Part shown: one piece after another, positions 25,718 through 34,267 of the stretch
Numbering within the stretch: the stretch's first letter is position 1
Layout of the letters: every line of letters starts with the position of its first letter
Assembly: GCA_028691975.1 (NCBI GenBank)
Contig: JAQUYF010000014.1
Span: 1-39,039 of the forward strand
Direction of reading: 5' to 3'
DNA from: Bacteroidales bacterium
GTDB taxonomy: Bacteria > Bacteroidota > Bacteroidia > Bacteroidales > UBA932
Length of the DNA stretch: 39,039 bases
Program-made: the position numbers and the translations under genes
Notes under the pieces: generated by a model
Databases searched by the model: none
What the model was told of the DNA's origin: nothing
The model's input: only the letters and a program-made list of their open reading frames with translations

Positions 25718-25725
25718 CAAAGGTA
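25718..25725 (-). promoter_or_regulatory. -7 element for the membrane protein-patatin pair
   Basis: TACCTTTG on the minus strand, a full match to TAnnTTTG, lies 21 nt before the ATG at 25696 in the gap after the PP2C gene. A TTG some 23 nt upstream inside the PP2C end may be the -33 element. It separates the kinase/DarT-vWA/PP2C cassette from the next two genes. Confidence 0.55.
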
Positions 25726-25745
25726 CAAAAGGTATGATTACTGAC

Positions 25746-26543
25746 CTACAATCTGGCAAGAGAATAATCATCAACGGAAAGCAAGTTGTCCCGAACCTTA
25801 AGACTCAAGTGCCTGGTAAAGTCACGCTTGCAAAGCATCGTAGTAAATAGACGTTGGAGAATATCAGGCTCAAACCGTAACTTTCTAAGTTTCATGGCAT
25901 TTTTGATATACTGGGAATTACGGCTGCGACTTTCTAAGGCAAGACGCAATTCATCTGCAAAGCGCTCACGATAGGACAACTCGTACATCATCATAATATA
26001 ATGGGCCAGGGCATCACTGGTGACAAACACCGCAGAATACTCATCAGTATGAAACAGACCGCTGCTAAAGCCTTCCCGCAAGAGTTCATCCTTATCATTA
26101 ATCAGATGCGGAGGCTTGTCAAAGTCGGCAAGCGACGTGAAAGAGTGTTCTAAAGAGTGCCTCTCCCAATTGTAATGAAACACTACACTGTCGCCATACG
26201 CCATCCAACGACACTCTTCAGCCGACAATCGCCACACGGCAGCTAACGTTGCATAAGAACCCTCATCATAAAATTTACTCAGCACCATCCCGCCGGCCGC
26301 TCTTGCCATAACCTCACAAGTGCTGTAAAAACTTTCCCAAATGGAACCGAGCCATCTATCCAACTCTTCAAAAAAGACTATGGGAGACAAAGGCAGGTTA
26401 TCCACTAAATAGCGAGACCACTGCTCTGCATAAAGGCCTGCACCCCCTGCCCCGTCAGATACTGCAGCCATATCCGGAAGGGCAATAGCTGCATCTTCAT
26501 TGACAGATCCCTCATTAATCTTCTCGATAGAGACGGGATTCAT
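25746..26543 (-). CDS. PP2C-type Ser/Thr protein phosphatase, third gene of the cassette
   Basis: A 265-residue protein with PP2C motifs in order: NEDA (residues 15-18), metal-binding Asp30 in VSDGAGG, GSYATLAAVW, the YGDSVVF strand, TSDAL and a final DDYS (usual DDxT). The metal-binding aspartates therefore appear intact, so an active Mn/Mg-dependent phosphatase is likely; residues 195-250 are an insertion or extension of unknown role. No signal peptide or membrane helix. Its ATG lies 1 nt after the TAA of the DarT-vWA gene, which implies coupled translation. In kinase/vWA/PP2C gene triads the phosphatase is thought to reverse the kinase's phosphorylation; here the likely targets are the neighbouring kinase or DarT-vWA protein (inference). 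Confidence 0.85.
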   Translation of the reverse strand: MNPVSIEKINEGSVNEDAAIALPDMAAVSDGAGGAGLYAEQWSRYLVDNLPLSPIVFFEELDRWLGSIWESFYSTCEVMARAAGGMVLSKFYDEGSYATLAAVWRLSAEECRWMAYGDSVVFHYNWERHSLEHSFTSLADFDKPPHLINDKDELLREGFSSGLFHTDEYSAVFVTSDALAHYIMMMYELSYRERFADELRLALESRSRNSQYIKNAMKLRKLRFEPDILQRLFTTMLCKRDFTRHLSLKVRDNLLSVDDYSLARL

Positions 26544-26544
26544 C

Positions 26545-27993
26545 TTACAGGCTTTGACCGATATTAGTCGGAGTACCGATATCCATAAGCTGAATCAAAG
26601 TGGAAGCATCCACATTGACAGCCATAGCTACATGACGCTTATCACTCTTGAAGATATCCTGTCGAACCTTAGAGATGTCGGTGTTGTAACGAAGAGGCAA
26701 TAAACTTGACATGGCAAACAGAGCCTTGCCGTGTTCACTTTTGCGCAGCTCATCAGTCGTAACAGGAAAAACAATCTTATTCTCAACCTTGGAATTGAGA
26801 TGTATATTGAACAGCAGCACATTGCCGTCATTGGTAAACATGGATTTCAGCTCATTTGCTATCTGAAGCATATTAGCCTTGGATCGACCATTGAACTCTC
26901 CATCGGTAATATTGATAATTGTAGGAGGATAACAGTCTTTGTCATGATGCTCTAACATCCATTCAGAGAGAATATCGCGTGCCATGGCAAAAGCCTTGTG
27001 CAGATGAGTCCATTTCCCGTCATATCGCGCCTCAAGCCACTGAACCTTCTCAACTTCCTTCTCTTCAATGCCCTTTCTTGTTCGCTTCTCCTCCCGCACG
27101 AGAACCCTCTTGAACGGATTATCCTTCAACTCCTGAGGCGTCACAAACCCTCTACCCTCCAATTCTCCGCTCCATCCGCTGTAGGCCTCTGTACCGTATC
27201 CGATAAGGGCTATATCGTAATAATGTCGCACCTCACTGGCTTTGACACATCTAAGTACAAGTTCATTGATCTGATTGTTAACAACCTGAGCCACAGCCTC
27301 CGCCAGGGTCATCTTCTCACCATTGAACGTTGTCATATACTTCATTGACATAGACTGGTCCACAAGAAAGATAAAAGCAGTCGGAGTGTTACGCGTAATC
27401 TGGGAAGTATAAGGCTCTTTAGATTTGAATTCCAATGGGTTAGTGGGAATAGGAATGCCGAAATTGGCAATATTGGTAATGTACTTCAGCGGAATAAAGT
27501 CGTTGACAAGCACCTCTGCCTGATAATAATCTTCCTCATCTTCATCCACTCCGTAAACCGTAGGCTTAGTCACCGATTGAAAATGTATCCTGACAAAATC
27601 ATCCAGCGTATTGCCTATCTGTGCATTTCTGTCTGCACAATCACGGTCTGAATACATTGTAGAACTCTCAAAGATAACAGCCGGATCAATCTCAAGCACT
27701 ACCGGATTGGAAATGCGCATATCGAGCATGGATTGAAACATCATCGGGTGGTTGGCTGAAAAACCGAGTCTCACACGGTACTGCAGGCTTTTCTGATTGT
27801 CCAAAATCCGTGTATCACGGCTTCTGACAGACTTTTTGATTGTGATTCCGCGATCTTCACACGCTTTCCATGAATAAAGACCACCGCACTTGATAATAGA
27901 ATCGAGATTGTCACGATCTGTAAAGTGATACAATTTCGTAATATTGTATCTGTCCAGAATATGCTTGTACGAGCGCCAATTTGTTCTTTTCAT
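26545..27993 (-). CDS. DarT-like (DUF4433) ADP-ribosyltransferase domain fused to a von Willebrand A domain
   Basis: A 482-residue cytoplasmic protein. Residues about 15-190 resemble DarT/DUF4433: LYHFTDRDNLDSIIKCGGL (NAD-pocket His), RSRDTRIL, VRLGFSANHPMMFQSM, NPVVLEID and YQAEVLVNDFIPLKYI, where Glu160 matches the catalytic Glu. DarT toxins ADP-ribosylate thymidine in single-stranded DNA. Residues about 205-400 are a vWA domain with MIDAS motif DQSMS (Asp212, Ser214, Ser216) and TDGEF (Asp364). A basic stretch REEKRTRKGIEEKEVEKV lies between strands. vWA domains mediate metal-dependent protein contacts. The gene lies 90 nt after the kinase gene and 1 nt before the PP2C gene, with no promoter seen in the 90-nt gap. 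No DarG macrodomain antitoxin is in the window. I do not know this fusion as a described system. Confidence 0.82.
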   Translation of the reverse strand: MKRTNWRSYKHILDRYNITKLYHFTDRDNLDSIIKCGGLYSWKACEDRGITIKKSVRSRDTRILDNQKSLQYRVRLGFSANHPMMFQSMLDMRISNPVVLEIDPAVIFESSTMYSDRDCADRNAQIGNTLDDFVRIHFQSVTKPTVYGVDEDEEDYYQAEVLVNDFIPLKYITNIANFGIPIPTNPLEFKSKEPYTSQITRNTPTAFIFLVDQSMSMKYMTTFNGEKMTLAEAVAQVVNNQINELVLRCVKASEVRHYYDIALIGYGTEAYSGWSGELEGRGFVTPQELKDNPFKRVLVREEKRTRKGIEEKEVEKVQWLEARYDGKWTHLHKAFAMARDILSEWMLEHHDKDCYPPTIINITDGEFNGRSKANMLQIANELKSMFTNDGNVLLFNIHLNSKVENKIVFPVTTDELRKSEHGKALFAMSSLLPLRYNTDISKVRQDIFKSDKRHVAMAVNVDASTLIQLMDIGTPTNIGQSL

Positions 27994-28083
27994 ACGTCTA
28001 TAATTGTTTTTTATTTGTGTCTAAACATCAATTATATCCGTTTTCATAGGTAGAAGATATTGTTAATTAGTTAAATAGAGTTA

Positions 28084-29619
28084 TCATTCAATCAGCTTGG
28101 AGTGCAGCGACAGATCCAGCAACTTTATGAACTTCCCCTTAGTACCTTTAGGAACATATATCGATTGTAACTGACCGCATCCGTAAAATGAGTTAGACTC
28201 CACCGTGTTCAGGGATTCAGGCAAAACGATGCTCTGAAGAGCCGAACAGCCTCTAAATGCAGCTGATCCGATAGAAACCACACCTTCAGGTATTTCCATA
28301 TTAACAAGCGAAGTACAGTCCGAAAAAGTACCAAAGCTGATGGAAGTCACACTCCCCGGCATCTCAACAGTATGCAAAGAGGTGCACCATCTGAAAGCTC
28401 CGTCTTTGATAATTTTGACCGAATGGGGAATGACCGCACACTCGAGGGCCGAACATCCGCTAAAAGCAAACTCACCCAACGCCACAACCGAATCCGGAAT
28501 CGACAGATGTTGCAGAGACTTCTTATTGGAAAAAGCGGAATCACAAATCACCAGAGTCTCCTCAAGTATCGAGTAGTCGATCAACTTATCGGGTCCTTCA
28601 ATAAGAATTTTTCCATCTGAAGAATAAACAGCGCCGTACTCATCTCTGCAGGCACTGCTCCGCAACTCACTGTCAGCCTTGGTTGTGTCAACCTCCACCA
28701 CTTTATTTTGCGGCGGAGCTATCAAAAACCTTACTGCCCAATCCGGCGAAAGATAACCGACAGAGAGAACCGTGACGAACATGGAATAGAGCCGCAACAA
28801 CTCAGGATCTGAAAGCAGGTCATGCAAAGCGCCAAAGACGGCACTTCTGCTCAAGTCTCTATAATCAATCGATGAAAACAGAAGCCTCTCCTGCGCACCA
28901 AACTGTTCATAGAGCCGTGTATCATCGGATATTGCTTTCAGCGAAAGGGCCATGCTCGCAAGAGCAAAATCATCTATCCTCTCATCAAACATGTTTTCAT
29001 CTCTTAAGGGATGTCTGAAATCGGGACTTCCTATTTCACCTGATTTCATTCCTTTCATATCGGGGACAAACATCCCGTCATAATCCACAAGAACCAGAGA
29101 ACCATCTTCCTGTACCATAACATTGTCAGGCTTGATATCGCCATGCGCAAAAGGCTGGCCGATAAGCCATGATGCCATACTGCAAAAATCGAAAGCAAGC
29201 TTCTTAAGTCGAAACTGATCTGTAATGTTGCGGCTGACAAAACGATCCAGATTGCAGCCGTCAACCCACCTCATCAAAACAATGGGGAATTCCCTTTCTT
29301 TACATGATGCTGTATCTACATACAACTCCTTTTCAAGGTAGAGAATACGCACAAAATGAGGAGAATCAACCGACTTTAGATAATTTGCAACGGCTCTGTA
29401 ACGCTCTTCACGCTGGGACTGATCCTTGAGAAAACATCTGACAGCATAGAACTTTCCATCATCCACATCCTCCATCTTGAATACAACAGCAAAATTGCCG
29501 CTGGTCAAAATAGGCTGACCATCTTCGTCCAATACCGGACGAAGGCGAGTTAACTTGCTGAAATTCTGCTCAGGAGAAAGAATTGAGTATAAATATTCGG
29601 AAATTAACGGATAGTTCAT
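28084..29619 (-). CDS. Ser/Thr protein kinase-like protein with BspA-type leucine-rich repeats
   Basis: A 511-residue protein. The kinase domain covers about residues 20-300. The glycine loop is degenerate (LTSGNFAVVF), the usual beta-3 Lys position reads AVRCF with Arg, the catalytic loop is intact (HGDIKPDN, Asp161 and the metal-binding Asn), and the DFG site reads VDYDGMFVP. This AVRCF/DYDG form occurs in a group of bacterial kinases. Residues about 345-490 contain five or so BspA/LRR_5 repeats (phrases GEFAFSGCSALECAVIP, DGAFRWCTSLHTVEMP, SAAFRGCSALQSIVLP). LRR_5 repeats mediate protein binding and could sense a trigger. No signal peptide or membrane helix. It is the first gene of the cassette, with a strong promoter at 29645-29675. 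Confidence 0.85.
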   Translation of the reverse strand: MNYPLISEYLYSILSPEQNFSKLTRLRPVLDEDGQPILTSGNFAVVFKMEDVDDGKFYAVRCFLKDQSQREERYRAVANYLKSVDSPHFVRILYLEKELYVDTASCKEREFPIVLMRWVDGCNLDRFVSRNITDQFRLKKLAFDFCSMASWLIGQPFAHGDIKPDNVMVQEDGSLVLVDYDGMFVPDMKGMKSGEIGSPDFRHPLRDENMFDERIDDFALASMALSLKAISDDTRLYEQFGAQERLLFSSIDYRDLSRSAVFGALHDLLSDPELLRLYSMFVTVLSVGYLSPDWAVRFLIAPPQNKVVEVDTTKADSELRSSACRDEYGAVYSSDGKILIEGPDKLIDYSILEETLVICDSAFSNKKSLQHLSIPDSVVALGEFAFSGCSALECAVIPHSVKIIKDGAFRWCTSLHTVEMPGSVTSISFGTFSDCTSLVNMEIPEGVVSIGSAAFRGCSALQSIVLPESLNTVESNSFYGCGQLQSIYVPKGTKGKFIKLLDLSLHSKLIE

Positions 29620-29644
29620 TTTAGTCCACTTTGGCTTCAGCGGC

Positions 29645-29675
29645 CAAAGTTAGGGAAATTCTATGAAAAACCAAA
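29645..29675 (-). promoter_or_regulatory. Strong Bacteroidetes-type promoter of the kinase/DarT-vWA/PP2C cassette
   Basis: On the minus strand, TTTG (complement at 29672-29675), exactly 19 nt, then TAACTTTG (complement at 29645-29652). Both elements match the consensus. The ATG at 29619 is 25 nt further on. It lies between the end of nqrF and the kinase start, so the cassette need not depend on the nqr promoter. Confidence 0.8.
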
Positions 29676-29691
29676 TATACTAACGGCAGTA

Positions 29692-30954
29692 TCAACCACC
29701 GAAGTCATCATATAAAATGCTGTCTGTCGGCACTCCTATAGAGTCAAGCAGGTTGTTGACTGACTGAACCATCATAGGAGGTCCGCACATAAAGTACAAA
29801 ATATCTTCAGGAGCTTCGTGCATCTTCAGGTACGTCTCATACATCACATTATGGACAAAGCCCGCAACGTAAGGAACACCTGCTGCATCAGCCTCAGGAT
29901 CCGGCCTGTCAAGTGCCAAGTGAAACTTGAAGTTAGGAAATTCTCTCTCAAGAGCGTGATAATCTTCAAGATAGAAAGCTTCTTTCAGGCTACGCGCTCC
30001 ATAAAAGAAGTTGACCTTGCGGGTAGTCTTTTCAGTCTTGAAAAGCTGCATGATATGGCTGCGCATAGGAGCCATACCGGCACCACCTCCAACAAAGACA
30101 AATTCCTGATCTGCAGGCGCATCCTGTGGAATAAAGAACTCACCGTAAGGACCTGAGATATTAACCTTGTCACCGGGCTTCAGTGAGTAAATGTATGAAG
30201 AACAGATACCCGGATTAACCTTCATAAAACCGCCCTTTGCCTTGTCAAAAGGCGGAGTAGCGATACGCACATTCAACTTAATAATGTTACCTTCCGCGGG
30301 ATACGTCGCCATTGAATATGCACGCAGTGTAGGCTCAGGATTAACCATCTTCAGATTGAAAATACCCATCTTCTCCCAATCCGCACGATACTGCTCATCC
30401 ACATCGATATCCTTGTAATCTACGGTAATGGCAGGAACATCCACCTGGATATATCCGCCGGAACGATAGTTTAAAGTCTCCCCGTCAGGTATCTTGACGC
30501 AAAACTCCTTGATAAACGTAGCCACGTTGCGGTTGGAAATCACCTCACACTCCCACTTCTGCACACTCAACACAGAATCCGGTACAAGAATCTTCAAATT
30601 GTCTTTAACCTTCACCTGACAACCGAGTCTCCAATTGTTCTGAATCTGCTTTCTTGTAAAGAAACCGACCTCGGTAGGAAGAATAGTTCCACCGCCCTCG
30701 ATAACCTGACATTTGCACTGTCCGCAACTTCCTTTTCCGCCGCAGGCAGATGGAAGAAAAACCTTCTCAACGGCAAGTGTAGAGAGTAACGAAGAGCCCT
30801 GCCCCACCTCAAGTTCTTTAGCGCCATTATTAATATCAATTTTAACCTTTCCCGAAGGGGTAAGCTTCGTCTTAATAAAGAGAAGCAAAGCCACAAGAAT
30901 CAGCATCAGCAGCAAAAAGGCGACAATCGAAACAATTAAAACATTTAAATCCAT
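29692..30954 (-). CDS. nqrF: Na+-translocating NADH:quinone reductase subunit F
   Basis: A 420-residue electron-input subunit of Na+-NQR. One N-terminal membrane helix (LIVSIVAFLLLMLILVALLLF) is followed by a ferredoxin-type 2Fe-2S domain (CGGKGSCGQCKCQV, plus a later Cys in RLGCQV). Then comes an FAD-binding domain (RAYSMATYP) and an NADH-binding domain (VGGGAGMAPMRSH, FMCGPPMM). It oxidises NADH at the cytoplasmic face and hands electrons to the membrane subunits. A good Shine-Dalgarno (AGGAGG) lies just before ATG 30954. It is the last gene of nqrABCDEF, starting 9 nt after nqrE ends. Confidence 0.97.
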   Translation of the reverse strand: MDLNVLIVSIVAFLLLMLILVALLLFIKTKLTPSGKVKIDINNGAKELEVGQGSSLLSTLAVEKVFLPSACGGKGSCGQCKCQVIEGGGTILPTEVGFFTRKQIQNNWRLGCQVKVKDNLKILVPDSVLSVQKWECEVISNRNVATFIKEFCVKIPDGETLNYRSGGYIQVDVPAITVDYKDIDVDEQYRADWEKMGIFNLKMVNPEPTLRAYSMATYPAEGNIIKLNVRIATPPFDKAKGGFMKVNPGICSSYIYSLKPGDKVNISGPYGEFFIPQDAPADQEFVFVGGGAGMAPMRSHIMQLFKTEKTTRKVNFFYGARSLKEAFYLEDYHALEREFPNFKFHLALDRPDPEADAAGVPYVAGFVHNVMYETYLKMHEAPEDILYFMCGPPMMVQSVNNLLDSIGVPTDSILYDDFGG

Positions 30955-30963
30955 CTCAACCTC

Positions 30964-31581
30964 CTATAACTTAATCCCCATAAAACTCATAAAGGCAATA
31001 CCCATGAGTCCTGTAATTATGAACGAGATGCCAAGTCCCTTAAGTGGCTTGGGCACATTGGAATAGGACAACTTTTCGCGAATGGCGGCCATAGTCACTA
31101 TGGCAAGCATCCATCCAAAGCCGCTACCGAGTCCGAAAGTAAAAGCCTCCCCCACATTCGCATATCCACGCTCCTGCATAAAGAGCGAACCTCCAAGCAC
31201 AGCGCAATTAACCGCTATAAGAGGAAGAAAGATCCCAAGTGATGAATATAGTGTCGGTGAGTACTTCTCCACAACCATCTCCACAATCTGTACAAAAGCT
31301 GCTATAACCGCAATAAATACGATAAAACTCAGGAAGCTCAAATCAAGCGTGGCGTATTCCGGATTGAGCCAGACAAGTGCTCCCGGAGCTAAAATATACC
31401 TGTTAAGCAAGTAGTTGATCGGCAGAGTAACCGCAAGCACAAACACAACTGCGATTCCAAGCCCAGTGGCAGTCTTTACACTCTTTGAGACAGCCAGAAA
31501 AGAGCACATTCCAAGGAAGAATGCGAACACCATATTATCGACAAATATCGACTTTACAAATAAGTTAATATAATCTTGCAT
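30964..31581 (-). CDS. nqrE: Na+-NQR subunit E
   Basis: A 205-residue integral membrane subunit with six predicted helices, homologous to NqrD in inverted topology. Cys26 ([10 protein letters not shown]) and a second Cys in AVNCAVLGG are the ligands that, in studied enzymes, help hold an iron centre between NqrD and NqrE in the membrane. ATG 31581 is preceded by AGGAGG. It lies between nqrD (12 nt) and nqrF (9 nt). The homologous RnfA is the alternative; the flanking nqrA, nqrB and nqrF settle it. Confidence 0.96.
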   Translation of the reverse strand: MQDYINLFVKSIFVDNMVFAFFLGMCSFLAVSKSVKTATGLGIAVVFVLAVTLPINYLLNRYILAPGALVWLNPEYATLDLSFLSFIVFIAVIAAFVQIVEMVVEKYSPTLYSSLGIFLPLIAVNCAVLGGSLFMQERGYANVGEAFTFGLGSGFGWMLAIVTMAAIREKLSYSNVPKPLKGLGISFIITGLMGIAFMSFMGIKL

Positions 31582-31593
31582 AATCTATTCCTC

Positions 31594-32214
31594 CTATTTT
31601 TCCTGTAAATCCTTCTGCACGCTTCTCTGGATCCATATAATACATCCCACAAGAATCAGTGCCATCGGCGGCAGTATCATTAATCCGTTATTTTCGTAAA
31701 ATCCACCGTTAGCCACATACCAACTCTGAGGGATAATTTGATATCCGAACAGCGTACCGGAACCGAGCAGCTCACGAATAAAAGCGATAAACACAAGTAT
31801 CATCCCATAGCCAAAGCCGTTTGCCAGACCGTCAATCAGAGATGGAATAGGTTTGTTGCCAAGGGCAAAAGCCTCAATGCGTCCCATGATGATACAATTG
31901 GTAATAATCAAGCCGATATAGACTGAAAGCTGCTTGCTGACATCGTAGGCATACGCCTTCAGAAACTGATCAATCAAGATCACAAACAGTGCTACAATAA
32001 GCAACTGGACAATAATTCTGATACGGTTGGGAATCGTATTTCTCAGCATGGAAACTATCATACTTGAAAATCCCGTAACCAAAGTGACGGACAGAGCCAT
32101 CACGCAGGCACCCTTAAGTTGTACCGTAACTGCCAAAGCAGAGCAGATACCAAGTACAAGCACTGTAATAGGGTTCGCTGTAAAAATCGGTTTTCTGTAA
32201 ATATCCTTATTCAT
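31594..32214 (-). CDS. nqrD: Na+-NQR subunit D
   Basis: A 206-residue membrane subunit, about six helices, with Cys24 (LGICSALAV) and a Cys in IITNCIIMGR as the counterparts of the NqrE iron ligands. NIMGR-like phrase TNCIIMGRIEAFALG is typical of NqrD/RnfE. ATG 32214 has AGGAGG upstream. It takes part in electron transfer coupled to sodium export. Gap to nqrC is 8 nt. Confidence 0.96.
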   Translation of the reverse strand: MNKDIYRKPIFTANPITVLVLGICSALAVTVQLKGACVMALSVTLVTGFSSMIVSMLRNTIPNRIRIIVQLLIVALFVILIDQFLKAYAYDVSKQLSVYIGLIITNCIIMGRIEAFALGNKPIPSLIDGLANGFGYGMILVFIAFIRELLGSGTLFGYQIIPQSWYVANGGFYENNGLMILPPMALILVGCIIWIQRSVQKDLQEK

Positions 32215-32222
32215 CTTACCTC

Positions 32223-33095
32223 CTATTTAATTGGAGACGACGTTGCATGCGACGTCTCTGCCTGACAAGAATTAGTGCAAACACCTGTTGTATCGCTGCC
32301 GCAGCAGCATGGAGAATTTTCAGCCTCGACAGCCTCTCTCTTCAGATTGATATACGGCATATACTCCGCAAACCATGCCGCCATCGTCTCCTGTAAAGAT
32401 CTGCTGGTAATTGTAGCGCCTGAGACAGCATCGACCCCATTGGAATTTTCGACTTGTCCTCCACCCTTAACAATGTCAATAGAATGGAACTTTCCCTCTT
32501 TTTCAAGCTTTTTGCCGGCAAACTGAGAATAGAACTTAGGCTTAGCAATCTCTGCTCCAAGACCGGGAGTTTCACTTTTATGGTCGAATATTGCTCCGTG
32601 AAGCGTAGCAAAATCATCCTCAACTGACAAGTAACCCCAGATAGGTCCCCACAATCCGGCACCGTAACACGGGAATATATTTAAATCCATACTGTCTATC
32701 GTGCAAACAAATACGGGAAGCTGCAGCTTAGACTTCAAAGCTTGCGCAGTGGCATCGTCCTTTGCATTGCCGATAGCTTTCATAATATTGTACTGAGCCT
32801 TTAGATCTACATCAAAAGCCTCACCATCAATTACTTTTCCTTCTATATTCAATATGTATGAATTAGTGATGTGCTCAGCATACAGCCCCTTGATATAGGC
32901 GGCCTTATTACTCTTCAGTTGAGCAGCATCTTCTCCCAAAGCAGCCGCATTCAAGATATTCTGCATCTTCTCCAAAGCAATATTTTCCTGCTGCTTCGGC
33001 TTAAGTGCCATAGAGACAAAAGCAAGCACTCCTGCTACCACAACTACCAATATAGTTGAATAGACAATCGTATATAAATTACTGTTTGTATTCAT
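32223..33095 (-). CDS. nqrC: Na+-NQR subunit C with a cysteine-rich C-terminal extension
   Basis: A 290-residue subunit with one N-terminal helix (TIVYSTILVVVVAGVLAFVSMAL) and a periplasmic FMN domain. The covalent flavin site is the Thr in DAVSGATITSRS, matching the SGAT(x)T/S motif. The core ends near PYINLKREA, where many NqrC proteins stop. About 30 more residues follow with CCC-x6-C-x3-C (SPCCCGSDTTGVCTNSC), which I do not know from standard members and which could bind metal. The start ATG 33095 lies 2 nt after the nqrB stop. The end of the gene contains an imperfect inverted repeat (AGACGACG/CGACGTCT near 32231-32255). Confidence 0.96.
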   Translation of the reverse strand: MNTNSNLYTIVYSTILVVVVAGVLAFVSMALKPKQQENIALEKMQNILNAAALGEDAAQLKSNKAAYIKGLYAEHITNSYILNIEGKVIDGEAFDVDLKAQYNIMKAIGNAKDDATAQALKSKLQLPVFVCTIDSMDLNIFPCYGAGLWGPIWGYLSVEDDFATLHGAIFDHKSETPGLGAEIAKPKFYSQFAGKKLEKEGKFHSIDIVKGGGQVENSNGVDAVSGATITSRSLQETMAAWFAEYMPYINLKREAVEAENSPCCCGSDTTGVCTNSCQAETSHATSSPIK

Positions 33096-33097
33096 AG

Positions 33098-34255
33098 TTA
33101 TACCGTTTTAGCTCTATTTAATCTGCGTTTAATATTGGACTGGACCACGTAGTGATCAATCAGAGGAGCAAAAGTATTAGCCAACAGGATTGAAAGCATC
33201 ATTCCCTCAGGATATCCCGGATTAAAGAGCCTGATGGTAACAGCCACAGCTCCGATCAGAAACCCGTAAATCCACTTGCCGGCAGATGTCTGTGCAGAAG
33301 AGACAGGATCAGTTGCCATAAATACTGTTCCGAATGCGAAGCCGCCGAGGAGCAGGTGATAATAGGCAGGAATTGCGAGAGCCGAGTTCGGACCCGGTGC
33401 ACACAGATTGGCAATCACTCCTACGAACAGTGCTCCGAGCACACATGAAAGCATCGTCCTCCAGCTGCCCACTCCGGTATAAATCAAAAATATAGCTCCC
33501 AAAAGTATTGCAACCTTTGAAGTTTCTCCGATTGAACCGGGTATAAATCCGAAGAACATATCTGTAACAGAATAGTTACTAAGCAGTCCTGACAACCCCT
33601 CAGAAGTTTGGGAAAGAGGCGTTGCCCCTGAAAAGGCATCAACTGCCGAAGATGCGCCGGCAACCCAAACCTTATCTCCCGTCATGTGGTTGGGATATGC
33701 AAAGAAGAGAAATGCTCTTGCCAGAAGTGCGGGATTCCAAATATTCATACCCGTACCGCCGAAGATCTCCTTACCGATGATCACTGCAAAAGCTACTGCA
33801 ATGGCAAGCATCCAGAGCGGAGTCGTAACCGGTATAATCAATGGAATGATCAGGCCGGTCACCAAATATCCTTCATTGACCTGATGTCCCTTTATTTGAG
33901 CTGAAGTAAACTCTATGCCGAGACCTACTATATAGGAAACAAGATACAGCGGCAATATTTTCAAAAATCCGTACCAGACAATCGCCCAGAAGCCCATATC
34001 TCCACCGATTGCGAGATTGTGCTGATAGCCGATATTCCACATACCGAACAGTATGCAAGGTACCAGAGATATCATAACCACTGTCATCACCCTCTTCAGA
34101 TCGATGCTGTCCCTGACATGTACACCTTTTGTCGTCACCTTGTCAGGCACAAACAGGAAGCTTTCAAAAGCTTCGAAGGTAGAGTGCAGAAAACTCAATT
34201 TACCGCCCTTGGAAAAGGTCGGTTTCATTTTATCAGTTAATTTTCTAAGTCCCAT
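33098..34255 (-). CDS. nqrB: Na+-NQR subunit B
   Basis: A 385-residue membrane subunit with about ten helices, the main sodium and riboflavin-bearing part of the pump. The covalent FMN site is the Thr in DAFSGATPLSQTS. Other marks are FGGTGMNIWNPALLARAFLFFAYP, read here as GGTGMNIWNP and ARAFLFF, and ATDPVSSAQT near the end. It is slightly shorter than the enterobacterial and Vibrio proteins. AGGAGG lies upstream of ATG 34255. Gap to nqrA is 12 nt. Confidence 0.97.
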   Translation of the reverse strand: MGLRKLTDKMKPTFSKGGKLSFLHSTFEAFESFLFVPDKVTTKGVHVRDSIDLKRVMTVVMISLVPCILFGMWNIGYQHNLAIGGDMGFWAIVWYGFLKILPLYLVSYIVGLGIEFTSAQIKGHQVNEGYLVTGLIIPLIIPVTTPLWMLAIAVAFAVIIGKEIFGGTGMNIWNPALLARAFLFFAYPNHMTGDKVWVAGASSAVDAFSGATPLSQTSEGLSGLLSNYSVTDMFFGFIPGSIGETSKVAILLGAIFLIYTGVGSWRTMLSCVLGALFVGVIANLCAPGPNSALAIPAYYHLLLGGFAFGTVFMATDPVSSAQTSAGKWIYGFLIGAVAVTIRLFNPGYPEGMMLSILLANTFAPLIDHYVVQSNIKRRLNRAKTV

Positions 34256-34267
34256 ATTAACCTCCTC

